In this document: positions 13,802-25,400 of the stretch, in pieces
How positions within the stretch are numbered: position 1 is the first letter of the stretch
How the letters are laid out: each line of letters opens with the position of its first letter
Assembly (NCBI GenBank): GCA_001457715.1
Contig: CVRF01000003.1
Coordinates: 186,001 to 250,000 of the forward strand
Direction of reading: 5' to 3'
Length of the DNA: 64,000 bases
Source of the DNA: Candidatus Providencia siddallii
GTDB lineage: Bacteria > Pseudomonadota > Gammaproteobacteria > Enterobacterales > Enterobacteriaceae
Notes under the pieces: generated by a model
Seen by the model: the letters and a program-made list of their open reading frames with translations, nothing else
What the model was told of the DNA's origin: nothing
The model's database searches: none
Made by a program: the position numbers and the translations under genes

Positions 13802-14043
13802 ATTATTAATTTTCAAAAAAATTACATTTGATATGTTTTACAAAGATATTAATTAAAAATTAATAGTACAAATTTATTTATAAATATATAATTAAAAATA
13901 TTGTTTTAATACTAAACGCATATTTTAAATACATAAACGATAAAACCAAAAATTTTTTATAAAAAAATTTAATAATTCATTATTCATACACCTCATTGTA
14001 AAATTAATAAATCCGGATTTAATTAATCCAGGAGTAAAATTTA

Positions 14044-14538
14044 ATGGCATTAAATATTCAAGATAAAAAATTAATAATTGTTGAAATCAAAAAAGCTGCT
14101 GAAAATGCATTATCTGCTGTTATAGCTGATATACGTGGTATAAATGTAGAAAAAATGACTGAACTTCGTAAATCTTGTCGTAAATCTGATGTCTATATTC
14201 GAGTTGTTCGCAATACGTTAATTAATAGAGCTTTTAAAGGAACTTTTTATGAAATTCTAAAAAACGCATTCACTGGATCAACGTTGATAGCTTTTTCCAA
14301 CAAGCATCCTGGAGCAGCTGCTCGTTTATTTAAAGAATTTGCAAAAACACATCAATCATTTAAAATTAAAGCAGCTGCTTTTAATGGTAAACTAATCAAT
14401 GCAGAAGATATTGATCTTTTAGCAAGTATTCCAACCTATAAAGAAGCAATAATGCAATTGATATTAACAATTCAAGAGGCATCTACTAAAAAATTACTTC
14501 GTACTTTAACAGCTATACGTGATCAAAAAAAAATATAA
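14044..14538 (+). CDS. rplJ: 50S ribosomal protein L10
   Basis: Stalk base protein that anchors the L7/L12 dimers. It has 164 residues (E. coli 165) with the conserved IVRNTL-like block [13 protein letters not shown] and the C-terminal L12-binding helix. The Shine-Dalgarno CCAGGAG is preceded by a small dyad (AAATCCGGATTT at 14009-14020, and GGATT/AATCC). The 242-base leader could host L10 autoregulation as in E. coli, but I cannot demonstrate that fold. Confidence 0.97.
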   Translation: MALNIQDKKLIIVEIKKAAENALSAVIADIRGINVEKMTELRKSCRKSDVYIRVVRNTLINRAFKGTFYEILKNAFTGSTLIAFSNKHPGAAARLFKEFAKTHQSFKIKAAAFNGKLINAEDIDLLASIPTYKEAIMQLILTIQEASTKKLLRTLTAIRDQKKI

Positions 14539-14585
14539 ACACTTCTTTTGTTTTTTAACGTATATGAATTTTAGGAAAATTTGTT

Positions 14586-14951
14586 ATGTCTATCACTAAA
14601 AACCAAATTATTGATGCAGTTTCAGAAATGTCTATAATGGATATTGTTGAATTAATTAATATGATGGAAAAAAAATTTGGTGTCTCTGCAGCTGCAGCTA
14701 CAGTAGTATCTACTAATTCAATAGAAATCGCTGAAGAAAAAACTGAATTTGATGTTGTGTTATCTTCTATAGGAACAAATAAAGTTGCAGTTATTAAAAC
14801 AGTTCGTAGTGCAACTAATCTTGGTTTAAAAGAAGCAAAAGATATGGTAGAATCTGCTCCTGTAACAATTAAACAAGGAATAAATAAAAAAGATGCTGAA
14901 TCTCTAAAAAAATCTTTAGAAGAAGCTGGTGCTTCTGTTAATCTTAAATAG
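14586..14951 (+). CDS. rplL: 50S ribosomal protein L7/L12
   Basis: Multicopy stalk protein that recruits translation factors. It has 121 residues, the usual length. The N-terminal dimerisation helix, a short flexible hinge (about residues 38-52, here Ser/Thr/Asn-containing rather than purely Ala/Gly) and the C-terminal domain EKTEFDVVL...KVAVIKTVR...[10 protein letters not shown] are all present. It is 47 bases after rplJ. rpoB does not follow; nusG does, after a hairpin and 1.17 kb. Confidence 0.97.
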   Translation: MSITKNQIIDAVSEMSIMDIVELINMMEKKFGVSAAAATVVSTNSIEIAEEKTEFDVVLSSIGTNKVAVIKTVRSATNLGLKEAKDMVESAPVTIKQGINKKDAESLKKSLEEAGASVNLK

Positions 14952-15044
14952 ATTAAATCTAATGATATTTAATAAATCTAGCAACAGCTGGTAATCTCAT
15001 GTTACTAGCTTTTAAAAGCTATTAATTAGTCTTATTATAAAATA

Positions 15045-15096
15045 ATCTATCATTATTAAAATATTTTTATACAAAAATATTTTAATAATGATAGAT
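15045..15096 (+). terminator. perfect 24-bp hairpin after rplL
   Basis: A 24-base arm (15045-15068), a 4-base loop ATAC and an exact complementary arm (15073-15096), starting 94 bases after the rplL stop. No T-run follows directly, so it may be an RNA stability or processing element rather than a classical terminator. In E. coli the region after rplL holds an attenuator and an RNase III site. Confidence 0.55.
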
Positions 15097-16058
15097 AATA
15101 TTAAAAAGTATCTTAAAACTAGTGTTTATAATATATAAATAATTTTTTTATACTAAACTTAACAGTTTGTAAAAAAGCATTTAAATCATATATTATATAT
15201 AATATATACAAATTAATAATTAAATAAAAACATATATAAAATATATAATACAAAATATTGATTAACAAAAATCTAATTTTAAATTTAATATAAAATATAT
15301 TAAATTTTTTAATAATAGTAAAAAAACTATTATTTTATTAATATAAAATATATTTTTACTTAATAAAAAATACAATAGATATCACTCATTTAAAAACAAA
15401 AATATTAATTTATTAAAAATTAAAATATACGAACTAATATTTATTTATATATAATAAAAAATCATTTTTTTAAAAAAATCGTAAAAATAAAAAAAAATCA
15501 ATAAAATACTCAAATATTATTTAATTATTTATTTTTATTTTTATAAAAATACATTGTTTATTTAATAAAATCAGTAAGTATAAATTATAGATACCAGTAT
15601 ACAATTCCAGTAATTTACTTATATTTAATTAAATTATTATATCTATAAAATTAATTTAAAATTATAAAAAAAATAAAAAACAAATTTATTCTTTAATAAA
15701 AATATTTTAATATAAAATATAATTTTTTACATACTATTTAGATAATTATTAAGAATAATAACCTTTATTTAGCATATATTATAACACTATAAGTAAAATT
15801 AAATATTTTTCTATTACTTAAGAATAAAATATATATAATACATTTAAACTAAAAATTCTTTACATATTATTTACAATATATATCATAACATAAATTATTT
15901 AATACATACATATACAATAAACAATATATAATTATATTTTCAATATATTAATATATTTATATTAATAAAATTAAATATAAAAAATCATAATATTTTTACA
16001 TTATGTAACGTGAGCTTTAATTATTAATAAACGTTATGAGATGCATCAACTAATTTAG

Positions 16059-16124
16059 TGTCTTGTTTTATATCTTTTTATATTAGCGCATTTGGTTTTA
16101 TTTATTACAAATATGAGGTTTTCT
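16059..16124 (+). pseudogene. secE: relic of the SecE C-terminus directly before nusG
   Basis: The frame reads C-L-V-L-Y-L-F-I-L-A-H-L-V-L-F-I-T-N-M-R-F. The E. coli SecE ending is [23 protein letters not shown], so the match is strong with a two-residue gap. It runs into the nusG ribosome binding site as secE does in enterics. A TAG lies just upstream of it and the rest of the gene is unrecognisable. It is closer to the E. coli ending than the functional secE at 12029-12415 is. It is therefore likely a second, decayed secE copy in the ancestral position. Confidence 0.7.
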
Positions 16125-16126
16125 AA

Positions 16127-16672
16127 ATGTCAGACTCATCTAAAAAACGATGGTATGTCATTCAAACATTTTCCGGCTTTGAAATTCGAGTAGCTCAATC
16201 TTTACGTGAACATATAAAAATTCATTCTATGGAAAACTATTTTGGCGAAGTACTTGTTCCAACAGAAGATGTTGTTGAAATTCGTAACGGTATACGACGT
16301 AAAAGTGAACGTAAATTTTTTCCAGGTTATATTTTAGTACAAATGGTTATTAATAATGATTCCTGGTATTTAGTACGCAGCGTTCCGCGGGTTATGGGGT
16401 TTGTGGGTGGAACATCTGATCGTCCATCACCAATTAGCGATAAAGAAGTTAATGCTATTATAAATAGATTACAACAAGCTGGAGATAAACCTAAACCTAA
16501 AATAATATTTGAACCTGGTGAAATGATTAGAGTTAGCGAAGGACCTTTTTCTGATTTCAATGGAGTTGTAGAAGAAATAGATTATGAAAAAAGTCGCTTA
16601 AAAGTATCTATTTCTATTTTTGGACGTGCGACTACAGTAGAATTAGATTTCAGTCAAGTAGAAAAATCTTAA
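16127..16672 (+). CDS. nusG: transcription termination/antitermination factor NusG
   Basis: Binds RNA polymerase, suppresses pausing and links transcription to Rho or to the ribosome. It has 181 residues as in E. coli, with N-terminal [13 protein letters not shown], the NGN domain to about residue 120, and the C-terminal KOW domain ([20 protein letters not shown]). It is displaced: in nearly all bacteria it follows secE, whereas here it follows rplL. A fossil of secE immediately upstream shows where it once sat. Confidence 0.97.
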   Translation: MSDSSKKRWYVIQTFSGFEIRVAQSLREHIKIHSMENYFGEVLVPTEDVVEIRNGIRRKSERKFFPGYILVQMVINNDSWYLVRSVPRVMGFVGGTSDRPSPISDKEVNAIINRLQQAGDKPKPKIIFEPGEMIRVSEGPFSDFNGVVEEIDYEKSRLKVSISIFGRATTVELDFSQVEKS

Positions 16673-16810
16673 TTTTTACAAAATTAACTTGCTAAATATA
16701 TACAATTTAATTATAATTTTAATCTTTTGTTACTTATAAACATATTTAAACATGAAATCTGTTTAATGCTAATATTATTTTTATATATTACCAATTATTT
16801 AGAGAGAATT

Positions 16811-17251
16811 ATGGCAAAAAAGATACAAACATTTATAAAACTACAAGTTTCAGCTGGAATGGCTAATCCAAGTCCACCTGTTGGCCCAGCATTAGGGCAA
16901 CAAGGTGTTAATATTATTGAATTCTGCAAAGCATTTAACGCTAAAACAGATAATTTAGAAAAAGGTTTACCGATTCCTGTCATTATTACTGTTTATACAG
17001 ACAGATCTTTTACTTTTATTACTAAAACACCACCTACAGCAATTTTATTAAAAAAAGCAGCTGGAATCAAATCAGGTTCAGGAAAACCAAACAAAGAAAA
17101 AGTTGGCAGTGTAACTATTAAACAAATTCAAGAGTTAGCTAAAATCAAAACAGAAGATATGACTGGATCTAATATTAATGCGATAATTCGTTCAATCAAA
17201 GGTACAGCTAAATCTATGGGAATAACAATAGATGAGACAACTACTAACTAA
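16811..17251 (+). CDS. rplK: 50S ribosomal protein L11
   Basis: Protein of the GTPase-associated centre, required in E. coli for RelA activation. It has 146 residues (E. coli 142) with the conserved start [27 protein letters not shown]. The frame is open 28 codons upstream, but the ATG after TAGAGAGAATT matches the family start. The C-terminus ([12 protein letters not shown]) is slightly longer than usual. It keeps the nusG-rplK pairing but is followed by a 1-kb spacer and rpoB, not by rplA. Confidence 0.96.
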   Translation: MAKKIQTFIKLQVSAGMANPSPPVGPALGQQGVNIIEFCKAFNAKTDNLEKGLPIPVIITVYTDRSFTFITKTPPTAILLKKAAGIKSGSGKPNKEKVGSVTIKQIQELAKIKTEDMTGSNINAIIRSIKGTAKSMGITIDETTTN

Positions 17252-17453
17252 AACAAATTAAATATTATTAATAAAAATTATTAATAATATAAATTATAAA
17301 AAATAAATAAAAAATATAAAATTAATTAAAATTTATTCAGATAATTAATTAATTATAATTGTACACAAAATAATAAAAAATTATATAAAAAACTTTTTTA
17401 AAATTTAAATTACTGCTTTATCAATTAATAAAATTGTATTTTTTTTACAAAAA

Positions 17454-17510
17454 TTAATTTTTCTCCAGGAGAAAAATTAAAAAAATCAATATTTCAAATA
17501 AAATATTTTT
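17454..17510 (+). pseudogene. rplJ: possible relic of the rplJ start within a palindrome
   Basis: CCAGGAG (17465-17471) followed by AAAATT, AATATT, CAA and ATAAAA blocks parallels the intact rplJ start, where CCAGGAG is followed by the same blocks across the first 15 codons. The bases 17454-17480 also form a 13-bp perfect palindrome around one central A, so a regulatory dyad is a competing explanation. The element is isolated in a stretch otherwise without G or C. Confidence 0.35.
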
Positions 17511-17916
17511 ATACATTTGGTTTTAATAAAACATAGATAATATAACGTTACAACATTAATTTTAATACAAATTTTAAAATTTTTATCACTTTAATTATTT
17601 ACTTAAAAAATTAAAACTAATTCTAACTTTAAATATAAATTTATTTTTTTTTAAAAAATAATTAAATCCATATATAAATATTGTTACATAAAAATTTAAA
17701 AAACTTTAACTAACACAATAACATAAAAAACATTGTAAATAAACTTATAAATACAAACCTAAAATTTATATAAAAATATTTTTCTATTTTTTAAAATAAA
17801 ACATTTTATGTTTATCAAGCTTATTAAAATGCTTCTAATAATCATAATTAATTTTAAAATAATCAATATAATAAAATTATAAGTTTTAATCTTCTTAAAA
17901 TAGATAAAACTAAATT

Positions 17917-17961
17917 TAAGTAATTATAATTTTATTAAAACAATAAAATTATAATTACTTA
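17917..17961 (+). terminator. perfect 20-bp hairpin upstream of rpoB
   Basis: A 20-base arm (17917-17936), a 5-base loop AAAAC and an exact complement (17942-17961), about 300 bases before rpoB. Only one G:C pair is present and no immediate T-run follows. It may separate nusG-rplK transcription from rpoBC, or be a processing or stability hairpin. Confidence 0.4.
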
Positions 17962-18267
17962 TAATTCTTTAAAAATAATCTACTATTTCAAATAAAGATT
18001 AAAAAACAAAAAACATAAAAATTTATAATTCTATATTAAATTATCATAAAAATCAAAAATATTATTTTTAACACAGAAATACGATAAATATCAACATATT
18101 TTTATATATTTAAATAATATCTAAAAATTTTTATTAATAAATTAATCTGTTGCGTATTTTACTAAAAAACATATGACATAATATCATTTTATTTTTAAAG
18201 CTTTTACCGTTATGATTAATATATAAACGAATAATTTTGAACACTAATCAAAAATCCGAGGAAACTT

Positions 18268-21200
18268 ATGGTTTACTCCTATACCGAAAAAAAACGAATT
18301 CGTAAAGATTTTGGCAAGCGCCCACAAGTTTTAGATATACCTTATCTGCTTTCTATCCAGCTTAACTCGTTTCAAAAATTTATTAAACAAGATTTAAATG
18401 GTCAAAACGGATTAGAAGCAGCTTTTCGTTCTGTATTTCCAATCCAAAATTACAGTAGTAATGCTGAACTGCAATATGTCAACTATCGTTTAGGAAAATC
18501 TTCTTTTGATGTTAAAGAGTGTCAAATTCGTGGTATTACATACTCAGCACCATTGCGTGTAAAATTACGTCTTATTATTTATGAACGAGAAATACCAGAG
18601 AATAATATTAAAGATATAAAAGAACAAGAAGTCTATATGGGTGAAATTCCACTTATGACTGAAAACGGTACTTTTATTATCAATGGAACTGAGAGAGTTA
18701 TTGTTTCACAGTTACACCGTAGTCCTGGTGTTTTTTTTGATAGCGACAAAGGAAAAACGCATTCTTCAGGTAAAGTGCTATATAACGCACGAATTATACC
18801 ATACAGAGGATCATGGCTTGATTTTGAGTTTGATCACAAAGATAATTTATTTGTACGCATTGATCGTCGTAGAAAATTACCTGTAACTATTATTTTACGT
18901 GCGATGAATTATAATACAGAAGAAATATTAAATTTATTTTTTAAAAAAACATTATTTCAAATATCAAATAGCAAATTATTCATGTCACTAATTCCTGAAC
19001 GATTACGTGGTGAAACTGCAACTTTTGATATTAAAAAAAACGAAAAAATTTATATTGAAAAAGGGAGAAGGATTACTGCACGTCATATAAATTTATTAGA
19101 AAAAGAAAAAATTAACAAAATTGAAGTACCTATAGAATATATAATAGGTAAAATAGCAGCAAAAAACTATATTAATGAAAACACCGGTGAACTAATTTGT
19201 GCAGCAAATATGGAGCTCTCAGTAGAAATAATAACAAAGTTAAATAAATCTGGTTTTAATGTTATTGAAACACTATTTATCAATGAATTAGACCATGGGC
19301 CTTACATTTCTGAAACAATTCGTATTGATCCAAGTAACGATCGTTTAAGCGCGTTAGTCGAAATATACAGAATGATGCGCCCTGGTGAACCACCAACACG
19401 TGAAGCAGCTGAAAACCTATTTGATAATTTATTTTTCTCTAAAGATCGCTACGATATTTCTACTGTAGGTCGAATGAAATTCAATCGTTCATTAAACCGT
19501 AAAAAAATTAAAGGATCGAGTGTTTTAGATAAAATAGATATAGTTGATGTTATACGTAAGCTTATTGATAATCGTAATGGAAAAGGAGAAATAGATGATA
19601 TTGATCATTTAGGAAATAGAAGGGTTCGTTCTGTTGGAGAAATGGCTGAAAATCAATTTCGTATAGGATTGATTCGTGTTGAACGCGCAGTAAAAGAAAG
19701 ATTATCTTTAGGTGATTTGGATACATTAATGCCACAAGATATGATTAACGCAAAACCAATATCAGCGGCAATCAAAGAATTCTTTGGGTCTAGTCAATTA
19801 TCTCAATTTATGGATCAAAATAACCCTTTATCTGAAATTACTCATAAACGTAGAATATCTGCTTTAGGCCCAGGTGGATTAACTCGTGAACGAGCTGGAT
19901 TTGAAGTACGTGATGTTCATCCAACACACTACGGACGTGTATGCCCAATAGAAACACCTGAAGGACCAAATATCGGTTTGATCAATTCATTATCTGTTTA
20001 TGCACAAACTAACGAATATGGATTTTTAGAAACTCCATATCGTCTAGTTCGTAATAATTTTGTAACAAATGAAATTCATTATTTATCTGCAATTGAAGAA
20101 GGTAATTTTATTATTGCTCAAGCAAACACTGTATTAAACGAAGATAATGGTTTTATAGAAGAGTTAATTACTTGCAGGAACAAAGGAGAATCAGGTTTAT
20201 TTAATCGTGAACAGGTTGAATATATGGATGTCTCAACTCAACAAATTGTTTCTGTTGGAGCCGCTCTGATACCTTTTCTCGAACATGATGATGCTAACAG
20301 AGCACTAATGGGTGCGAATATGCAACGTCAAGCAATTCCTACTCTAAGAGCAGAAAAACCATTAGTTGGAACCGGTATGGAGCGTGCAGTAGCAGTTGAT
20401 TCAGGCGTTACAGTTGTCGCAAAACGTGGAGGAATAGTTCAATATATCGATTCTTCTCGTATCGTGATAAAAGTTAACGAAAATGAAATAGTTTTATCTA
20501 AAGAGGCAGGAATTGATATATATAATTTAACAAAATATACTCGTTCTAATCAAAACACATGTATCAACCAAACACCATGCGTGTCTTTAGGTGAAATAAT
20601 TCAGCGTGGAAACGTATTAGCTGATGGACCTTCAACTGATCTTGGTGAACTAGCACTTGGACAAAATATGCGTGTAGCATTTATGCCATGGAACGGTTAC
20701 AATTTTGAAGACTCAATTCTAATCTCAGAACGAGTTGTTCAAGAAGATCGTTTTACAACTATTCATATTCAAGAGCTTTCTTGTATATCACGTGATACCA
20801 AATTAGGATCAGAAGAAATTACTGCGGATATTCCTAATGTTGGAGAAGCTGCTCTTTCTAAGCTTGATGAATCTGGAATTGTTTATATCGGAGCAGAAGT
20901 AAAAGGAGGTGATATTTTAGTTGGAAAAGTAACTCCAAAAGGAGAAACTCAATTAACACCAGAAGAAAAATTACTGCGCGCTATTTTTGGTGAAAAAGCA
21001 TCAGACGTTAAAGATTCATCTTTACGTGTACCTAACGGTGTCTCTGGTACCGTAATAGACGTACAGATATTTACTCGAGACGGAATTGAAAAAGATAAAC
21101 GTGCACTAGAAATTGAGGATATTCAACTAGCTGATGCAAAAAAAGATTTAACAGAAGAGTTGCGTATTTTTGAATCAAATTTATTTACTCGTGTACGGTC

Positions 21201-22299
21201 TGTTTTAATCAATACTGAAATAGAAATAGATAAACTTGATAAGTTACATAAAAAAGATTGGTTGACTTTAACATTACATAATGAAGAAAAACAAAGTCAA
21301 TTAGAACAATTAGCCGAACAATACGAAAACCTGAAGTCTGAATTTGAAAAAAAACTAGATGCAAAACGTCGTAAAATTATACAAGGTGATGATCTTGCTC
21401 CCGGAATATTAAAAATTGTTAAAGTTTTTTTAGCTGTGAAACGTCAAATACAACCAGGTGATAAAATGGCTGGACGTCATGGTAACAAAGGCGTTATTTC
21501 AAAAATTAATCCAATTGAAGATATGCCTTATGATAAAAACGGAAATACTATTGATATAGTATTAAATCCTTTAGGTGTACCATCTCGTATGAATATTGGA
21601 CAAATCTTAGAAACTCATTTAGGTATGGCATCTAAAGGTATTGGTGATAAAATTAACGAATTACTTAAAAAAGAATATAAAATTAATAAACTACGTGAAT
21701 TTATTCAAAAAGCATACAATTTAGGTGATGATCCACGTCAAAAAGTCGATTTAAATTATTTTTCTGACAAAGAAATATTATGTTTAGCTGAAAACTTAAA
21801 AAAAGGTTTACCAATTGCAACACCAGTATTCGATGGTGCTAAAGAAAAAGAAATTAAGGAATTATTAAAATTAGGCGATCTCCCTACTTCTGGTCAAGTT
21901 ACACTTTTTGATGGACGTACCGGAGAAGAATTTGAACGTCAAGTTACTGTTGGTTATATGTATATGCTTAAATTAAATCATTTAGTCGATGATAAAATGC
22001 ATGCTCGCTCTACAGGATCATATAGTTTAGTTACACAGCAACCACTTGGTGGTAGAGCACAATTCGGTGGTCAACGTTTTGGTGAAATGGAAGTATGGGC
22101 TTTAGAAGCATACGGTGCATCCTATACCCTTCAAGAAATGCTTACAGTTAAATCTGATGATGTTAATGGACGAACTAAGATGTATAAAAATATTGTTGAC
22201 GGTAGTCATCAAATGGAACCAGGTATGCCTGAATCTTTTAATGTATTACTAAAAGAAATTAGATCACTTGGAATTAACATCGAACTTGAAGATAAATAA
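18268..22299 (+). CDS. rpoB: RNA polymerase beta subunit
   Basis: Catalytic-core subunit, 1,343 residues (E. coli 1,342), full length. The rifampicin pocket ([22 protein letters not shown]) is of the wild-type, sensitive kind. The C-terminal blocks ([41 protein letters not shown]) are intact; longer motifs are given here in parts. The start [16 protein letters not shown] matches E. coli and has a GAGG Shine-Dalgarno. rpoC follows after about 107 bases. Confidence 0.99.
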   Translation: MVYSYTEKKRIRKDFGKRPQVLDIPYLLSIQLNSFQKFIKQDLNGQNGLEAAFRSVFPIQNYSSNAELQYVNYRLGKSSFDVKECQIRGITYSAPLRVKLRLIIYEREIPENNIKDIKEQEVYMGEIPLMTENGTFIINGTERVIVSQLHRSPGVFFDSDKGKTHSSGKVLYNARIIPYRGSWLDFEFDHKDNLFVRIDRRRKLPVTIILRAMNYNTEEILNLFFKKTLFQISNSKLFMSLIPERLRGETATFDIKKNEKIYIEKGRRITARHINLLEKEKINKIEVPIEYIIGKIAAKNYINENTGELICAANMELSVEIITKLNKSGFNVIETLFINELDHGPYISETIRIDPSNDRLSALVEIYRMMRPGEPPTREAAENLFDNLFFSKDRYDISTVGRMKFNRSLNRKKIKGSSVLDKIDIVDVIRKLIDNRNGKGEIDDIDHLGNRRVRSVGEMAENQFRIGLIRVERAVKERLSLGDLDTLMPQDMINAKPISAAIKEFFGSSQLSQFMDQNNPLSEITHKRRISALGPGGLTRERAGFEVRDVHPTHYGRVCPIETPEGPNIGLINSLSVYAQTNEYGFLETPYRLVRNNFVTNEIHYLSAIEEGNFIIAQANTVLNEDNGFIEELITCRNKGESGLFNREQVEYMDVSTQQIVSVGAALIPFLEHDDANRALMGANMQRQAIPTLRAEKPLVGTGMERAVAVDSGVTVVAKRGGIVQYIDSSRIVIKVNENEIVLSKEAGIDIYNLTKYTRSNQNTCINQTPCVSLGEIIQRGNVLADGPSTDLGELALGQNMRVAFMPWNGYNFEDSILISERVVQEDRFTTIHIQELSCISRDTKLGSEEITADIPNVGEAALSKLDESGIVYIGAEVKGGDILVGKVTPKGETQLTPEEKLLRAIFGEKASDVKDSSLRVPNGVSGTVIDVQIFTRDGIEKDKRALEIEDIQLADAKKDLTEELRIFESNLFTRVRSVLINTEIEIDKLDKLHKKDWLTLTLHNEEKQSQLEQLAEQYENLKSEFEKKLDAKRRKIIQGDDLAPGILKIVKVFLAVKRQIQPGDKMAGRHGNKGVISKINPIEDMPYDKNGNTIDIVLNPLGVPSRMNIGQILETHLGMASKGIGDKINELLKKEYKINKLREFIQKAYNLGDDPRQKVDLNYFSDKEILCLAENLKKGLPIATPVFDGAKEKEIKELLKLGDLPTSGQVTLFDGRTGEEFERQVTVGYMYMLKLNHLVDDKMHARSTGSYSLVTQQPLGGRAQFGGQRFGEMEVWALEAYGASYTLQEMLTVKSDDVNGRTKMYKNIVDGSHQMEPGMPESFNVLLKEIRSLGINIELEDK

Positions 22300-22406
22300 T
22301 TTTTATATCTAAAAATATTTTTAACTTCTAATACATATAAAAGTTGTGTATTCATAAAAATAAATATTTTTTCTTACCTAAATACAACCAAGACAGGAGC
22401 CATTTT

Positions 22407-25400
22407 GTGAAAGATTTAATAAAGTTCCTGAAAACTCAAACTAAAATTGAAGAATTTGATGCTATTAAAATTGCTCTCGCATCACCTGATGTAATCCGTT
22501 CATGGTCATTTGGTGAAGTAAAAAAACCAGAAACCATTAATTATCGTACATTTAAACCTGAACGTGACGGTCTTTTTTGCGCTCGTATTTTTGGGCCGAT
22601 AAAAGACTATGAATGCCTATGCGGGAAATATAAACGCTTAAAACATCGCGGTGTTGTTTGTGAAAAATGTGGTGTTGAAGTCACACAAACCAAAGTACGT
22701 CGTGAACGTATGGGACATATTGAACTGGCTTCTCCTACTGCACATATATGGTTTTTAAAATCACTCCCATCTCGTATTGGGTTATTACTTGATATGCCTC
22801 TTCGTGATATTGAACGTGTTTTATACTTTGAATCATATGTTGTAATTGAAAGTGGAATGACAAATCTTGAACGAGGTAAAATATTAACAGAAGAACAGTA
22901 TTTAGATGCTTTAGAAGAATTTGGTGATGAATTTAATGCAAAAATGGGTGCAGAAGCTATCCAAAATTTATTAAAAAATTTAGACCTTGATAATGAATGT
23001 GAAATATTACATGAAGAATTAAATGAAACTAATTCAGAAGCAAAACGAAATAAAATAACTAAACGCATTAAATTATTAGAAGCATTTATACAATCAAATA
23101 ATAAACCAGAATGGATGATTTTAAACACATTACCAGTATTACCTCCTGATTTACGTCCATTAGTTCCTCTAGACGGTGGTCGTTTTGCAACATCTGATTT
23201 AAATGATCTTTATCGCCGTGTAATAAATCGTAATAACCGCCTTAAACGTCTTTTAGATCTAGCAGCACCAGATATTATTGTACGTAATGAAAAACGCATG
23301 TTACAAGAAGCGGTTGATGCTTTATTAGATAATGGACGTCGAGGACGTGCAATTACAGGTTCTAATAAACGACCTTTAAAATCATTAGCAGATATGATTA
23401 AAGGTAAACAAGGTCGTTTTCGTCAAAATTTACTTGGAAAACGAGTCGATTATTCTGGTCGCTCTGTCATCACAGTAGGTCCATATCTAAGATTACATCA
23501 ATGCGGATTACCTAAAAAAATGGCACTTGAATTATTCAAACCATTTATATACGGTAAACTTGAAAGACGCGGGTTGGCAACAACTATTAAAGCAGCAAAA
23601 AAAACTGTAGAACGAGAAGAAGCAATCGTTTGGGATATTTTAGATGAAGTTATTAGAGAACATCCTGTAATGTTAAATAGAGCACCAACACTTCATCGTT
23701 TAGGTATTCAAGCGTTTGAACCTGTTTTAATAGAAGGAAAAGCAATTCAATTGCACCCACTTGTTTGTGCTGCATATAATGCTGATTTTGATGGAGATCA
23801 AATGGCGGTACATGTACCTTTAACACTAGAAGCTCAATTAGAAGCACGCGCTCTTATGATGTCAACAAACAACATACTTTCTCCTGCAAGTGGAGAACCT
23901 ATTATTGTACCATCACAAGATGTTGTTTTAGGCCTTTACTATATGACACGTGATTGTTTAAATGTAAAAGGTGAAGGAATGATTTTAAAGGGGCCGAAAG
24001 AAGCTGAAAAAGCTTATCGATCAGGCTATGCCTCATTGCATGCAAAAGTTAAAGTGAGAATAACTGAACAAATTAAAGATGTGAACGGAAATATTATCAC
24101 TAATACAAATTTAATTAACACTACCATCGGCAGAGCAATCTTATGGATGATAATACCAAAAGGTCTTCCTTATTCATTAATTAATCAAGCATTAGGTAAA
24201 AAAACAATATCAAAGATGTTAAATACATGCTACCGTGTATTAGGACTTAAATCTACCGTAATTTTTGCTGATAAAATAATGTATACAGGTTTTACATATG
24301 CAGCGCGCTCTGGTTCATCTGTTGGGATAGACGATATAGTTATTCCAGAAGAAAAAACTGGAATAATTACAAAAGCTGAAAATGAAATTGCAGAAATTCA
24401 AGAACAATTCCAATCAGGATTAGTTACAGCTGGAGAGCGTTATAATAAGGTTATTGATATCTGGGCTGCTGCAAATGAACGAGTAGCTAAAGCAATGATG
24501 AATAATTTATCTACTGAAATAGTTTTTAACTATAAAGGAAAAAAGGAACAGCAAATTTCTTTTAATAGTATTTTTATGATGGCCGATTCCGGCGCTCGCG
24601 GATCTGCTGCTCAAATTAGACAATTAGCAGGAATGCGCGGTCTTATGGCTAAACCGGATGGATCAATCATTGAAACACCAATTACAGCGAATTTCCGTGA
24701 AGGATTAAACGTTCTTCAATATTTTATTTCTACTCATGGAGCTCGTAAAGGTCTTGCGGATACAGCATTAAAAACAGCAAATTCAGGTTATTTAACTCGT
24801 CGCTTAGTTGATGTTGCACAAGATTTAGTAGTCACCGAAGATGACTGCGGTACTAGTGAAGGTATTCTAATGACTCCTGTTATTGAAGGAGGAGATATTA
24901 AAGAATCATTACGTGAAAGAGTGCTTGGACGTGTAACTGCAGAGGATATATTTATTACAGGAACATCAAATGTAATAATTGCACGAAATACTTTATTAAA
25001 TGAAAAAATGTGTGATTTATTAGAAAATAATTCAATAAACACTATAAAGGTACGTTCTATTGTAAATTGCGAAACTAACTTTGGCGTATGCGCAAATTGC
25101 TATGGTCGAGATTTAGCTCGTGGTCATATTATTAATAAAGGAGAAGCTGTAGGAGTTATTGCTGCACAATCAATAGGTGAACCCGGAACTCAATTAACAA
25201 TGCGTACATTTCATATAGGTGGCGCAGCATCTCGGGCTGCAGCTGAATCAAATATACAAGTCCGTAATTATGGATTACTAAAATTAACTAATGCTAAATT
25301 TGTAATAAACTTAGAAAATAAATTAGTTATTACTTCACGTAATAGCGAACTAAAAATAATTGATGAATTTGGGCGTACAAAAGAAAGTTATAAAATTCCT

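Larger units (their letters stand above)
14952..16126. other. rplL-nusG spacer, probable duplication junction
   Basis: A 1,175-base A+T-rich spacer at a non-canonical gene junction. It holds a perfect 24-bp inverted repeat near its left edge and a SecE C-terminal relic at its right edge. I see no other gene. A promoter for nusG-rplK must lie inside if the hairpin terminates transcription, but no clear -35/-10 pair stood out. Confidence 0.65.
17252..18267. other. rplK-rpoB spacer, position where rplA-rplJ-rplL would lie in one copy
   Basis: A 1,016-base A+T-rich spacer without an open gene. It contains a 27-base palindrome overlapping a possible rplJ-start relic (17454-17510) and a 20-bp hairpin (17917-17961). 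A TTGCGT and CATAAT pair before rpoB has a 21-base spacing, too long for a good promoter. Confidence 0.6.

Noticed and set aside
18150-18182. TTGCGT and CATAAT as a promoter for rpoB.
   Set aside because: Spacing of 21 bases and poor boxes in an A/T-rich background.
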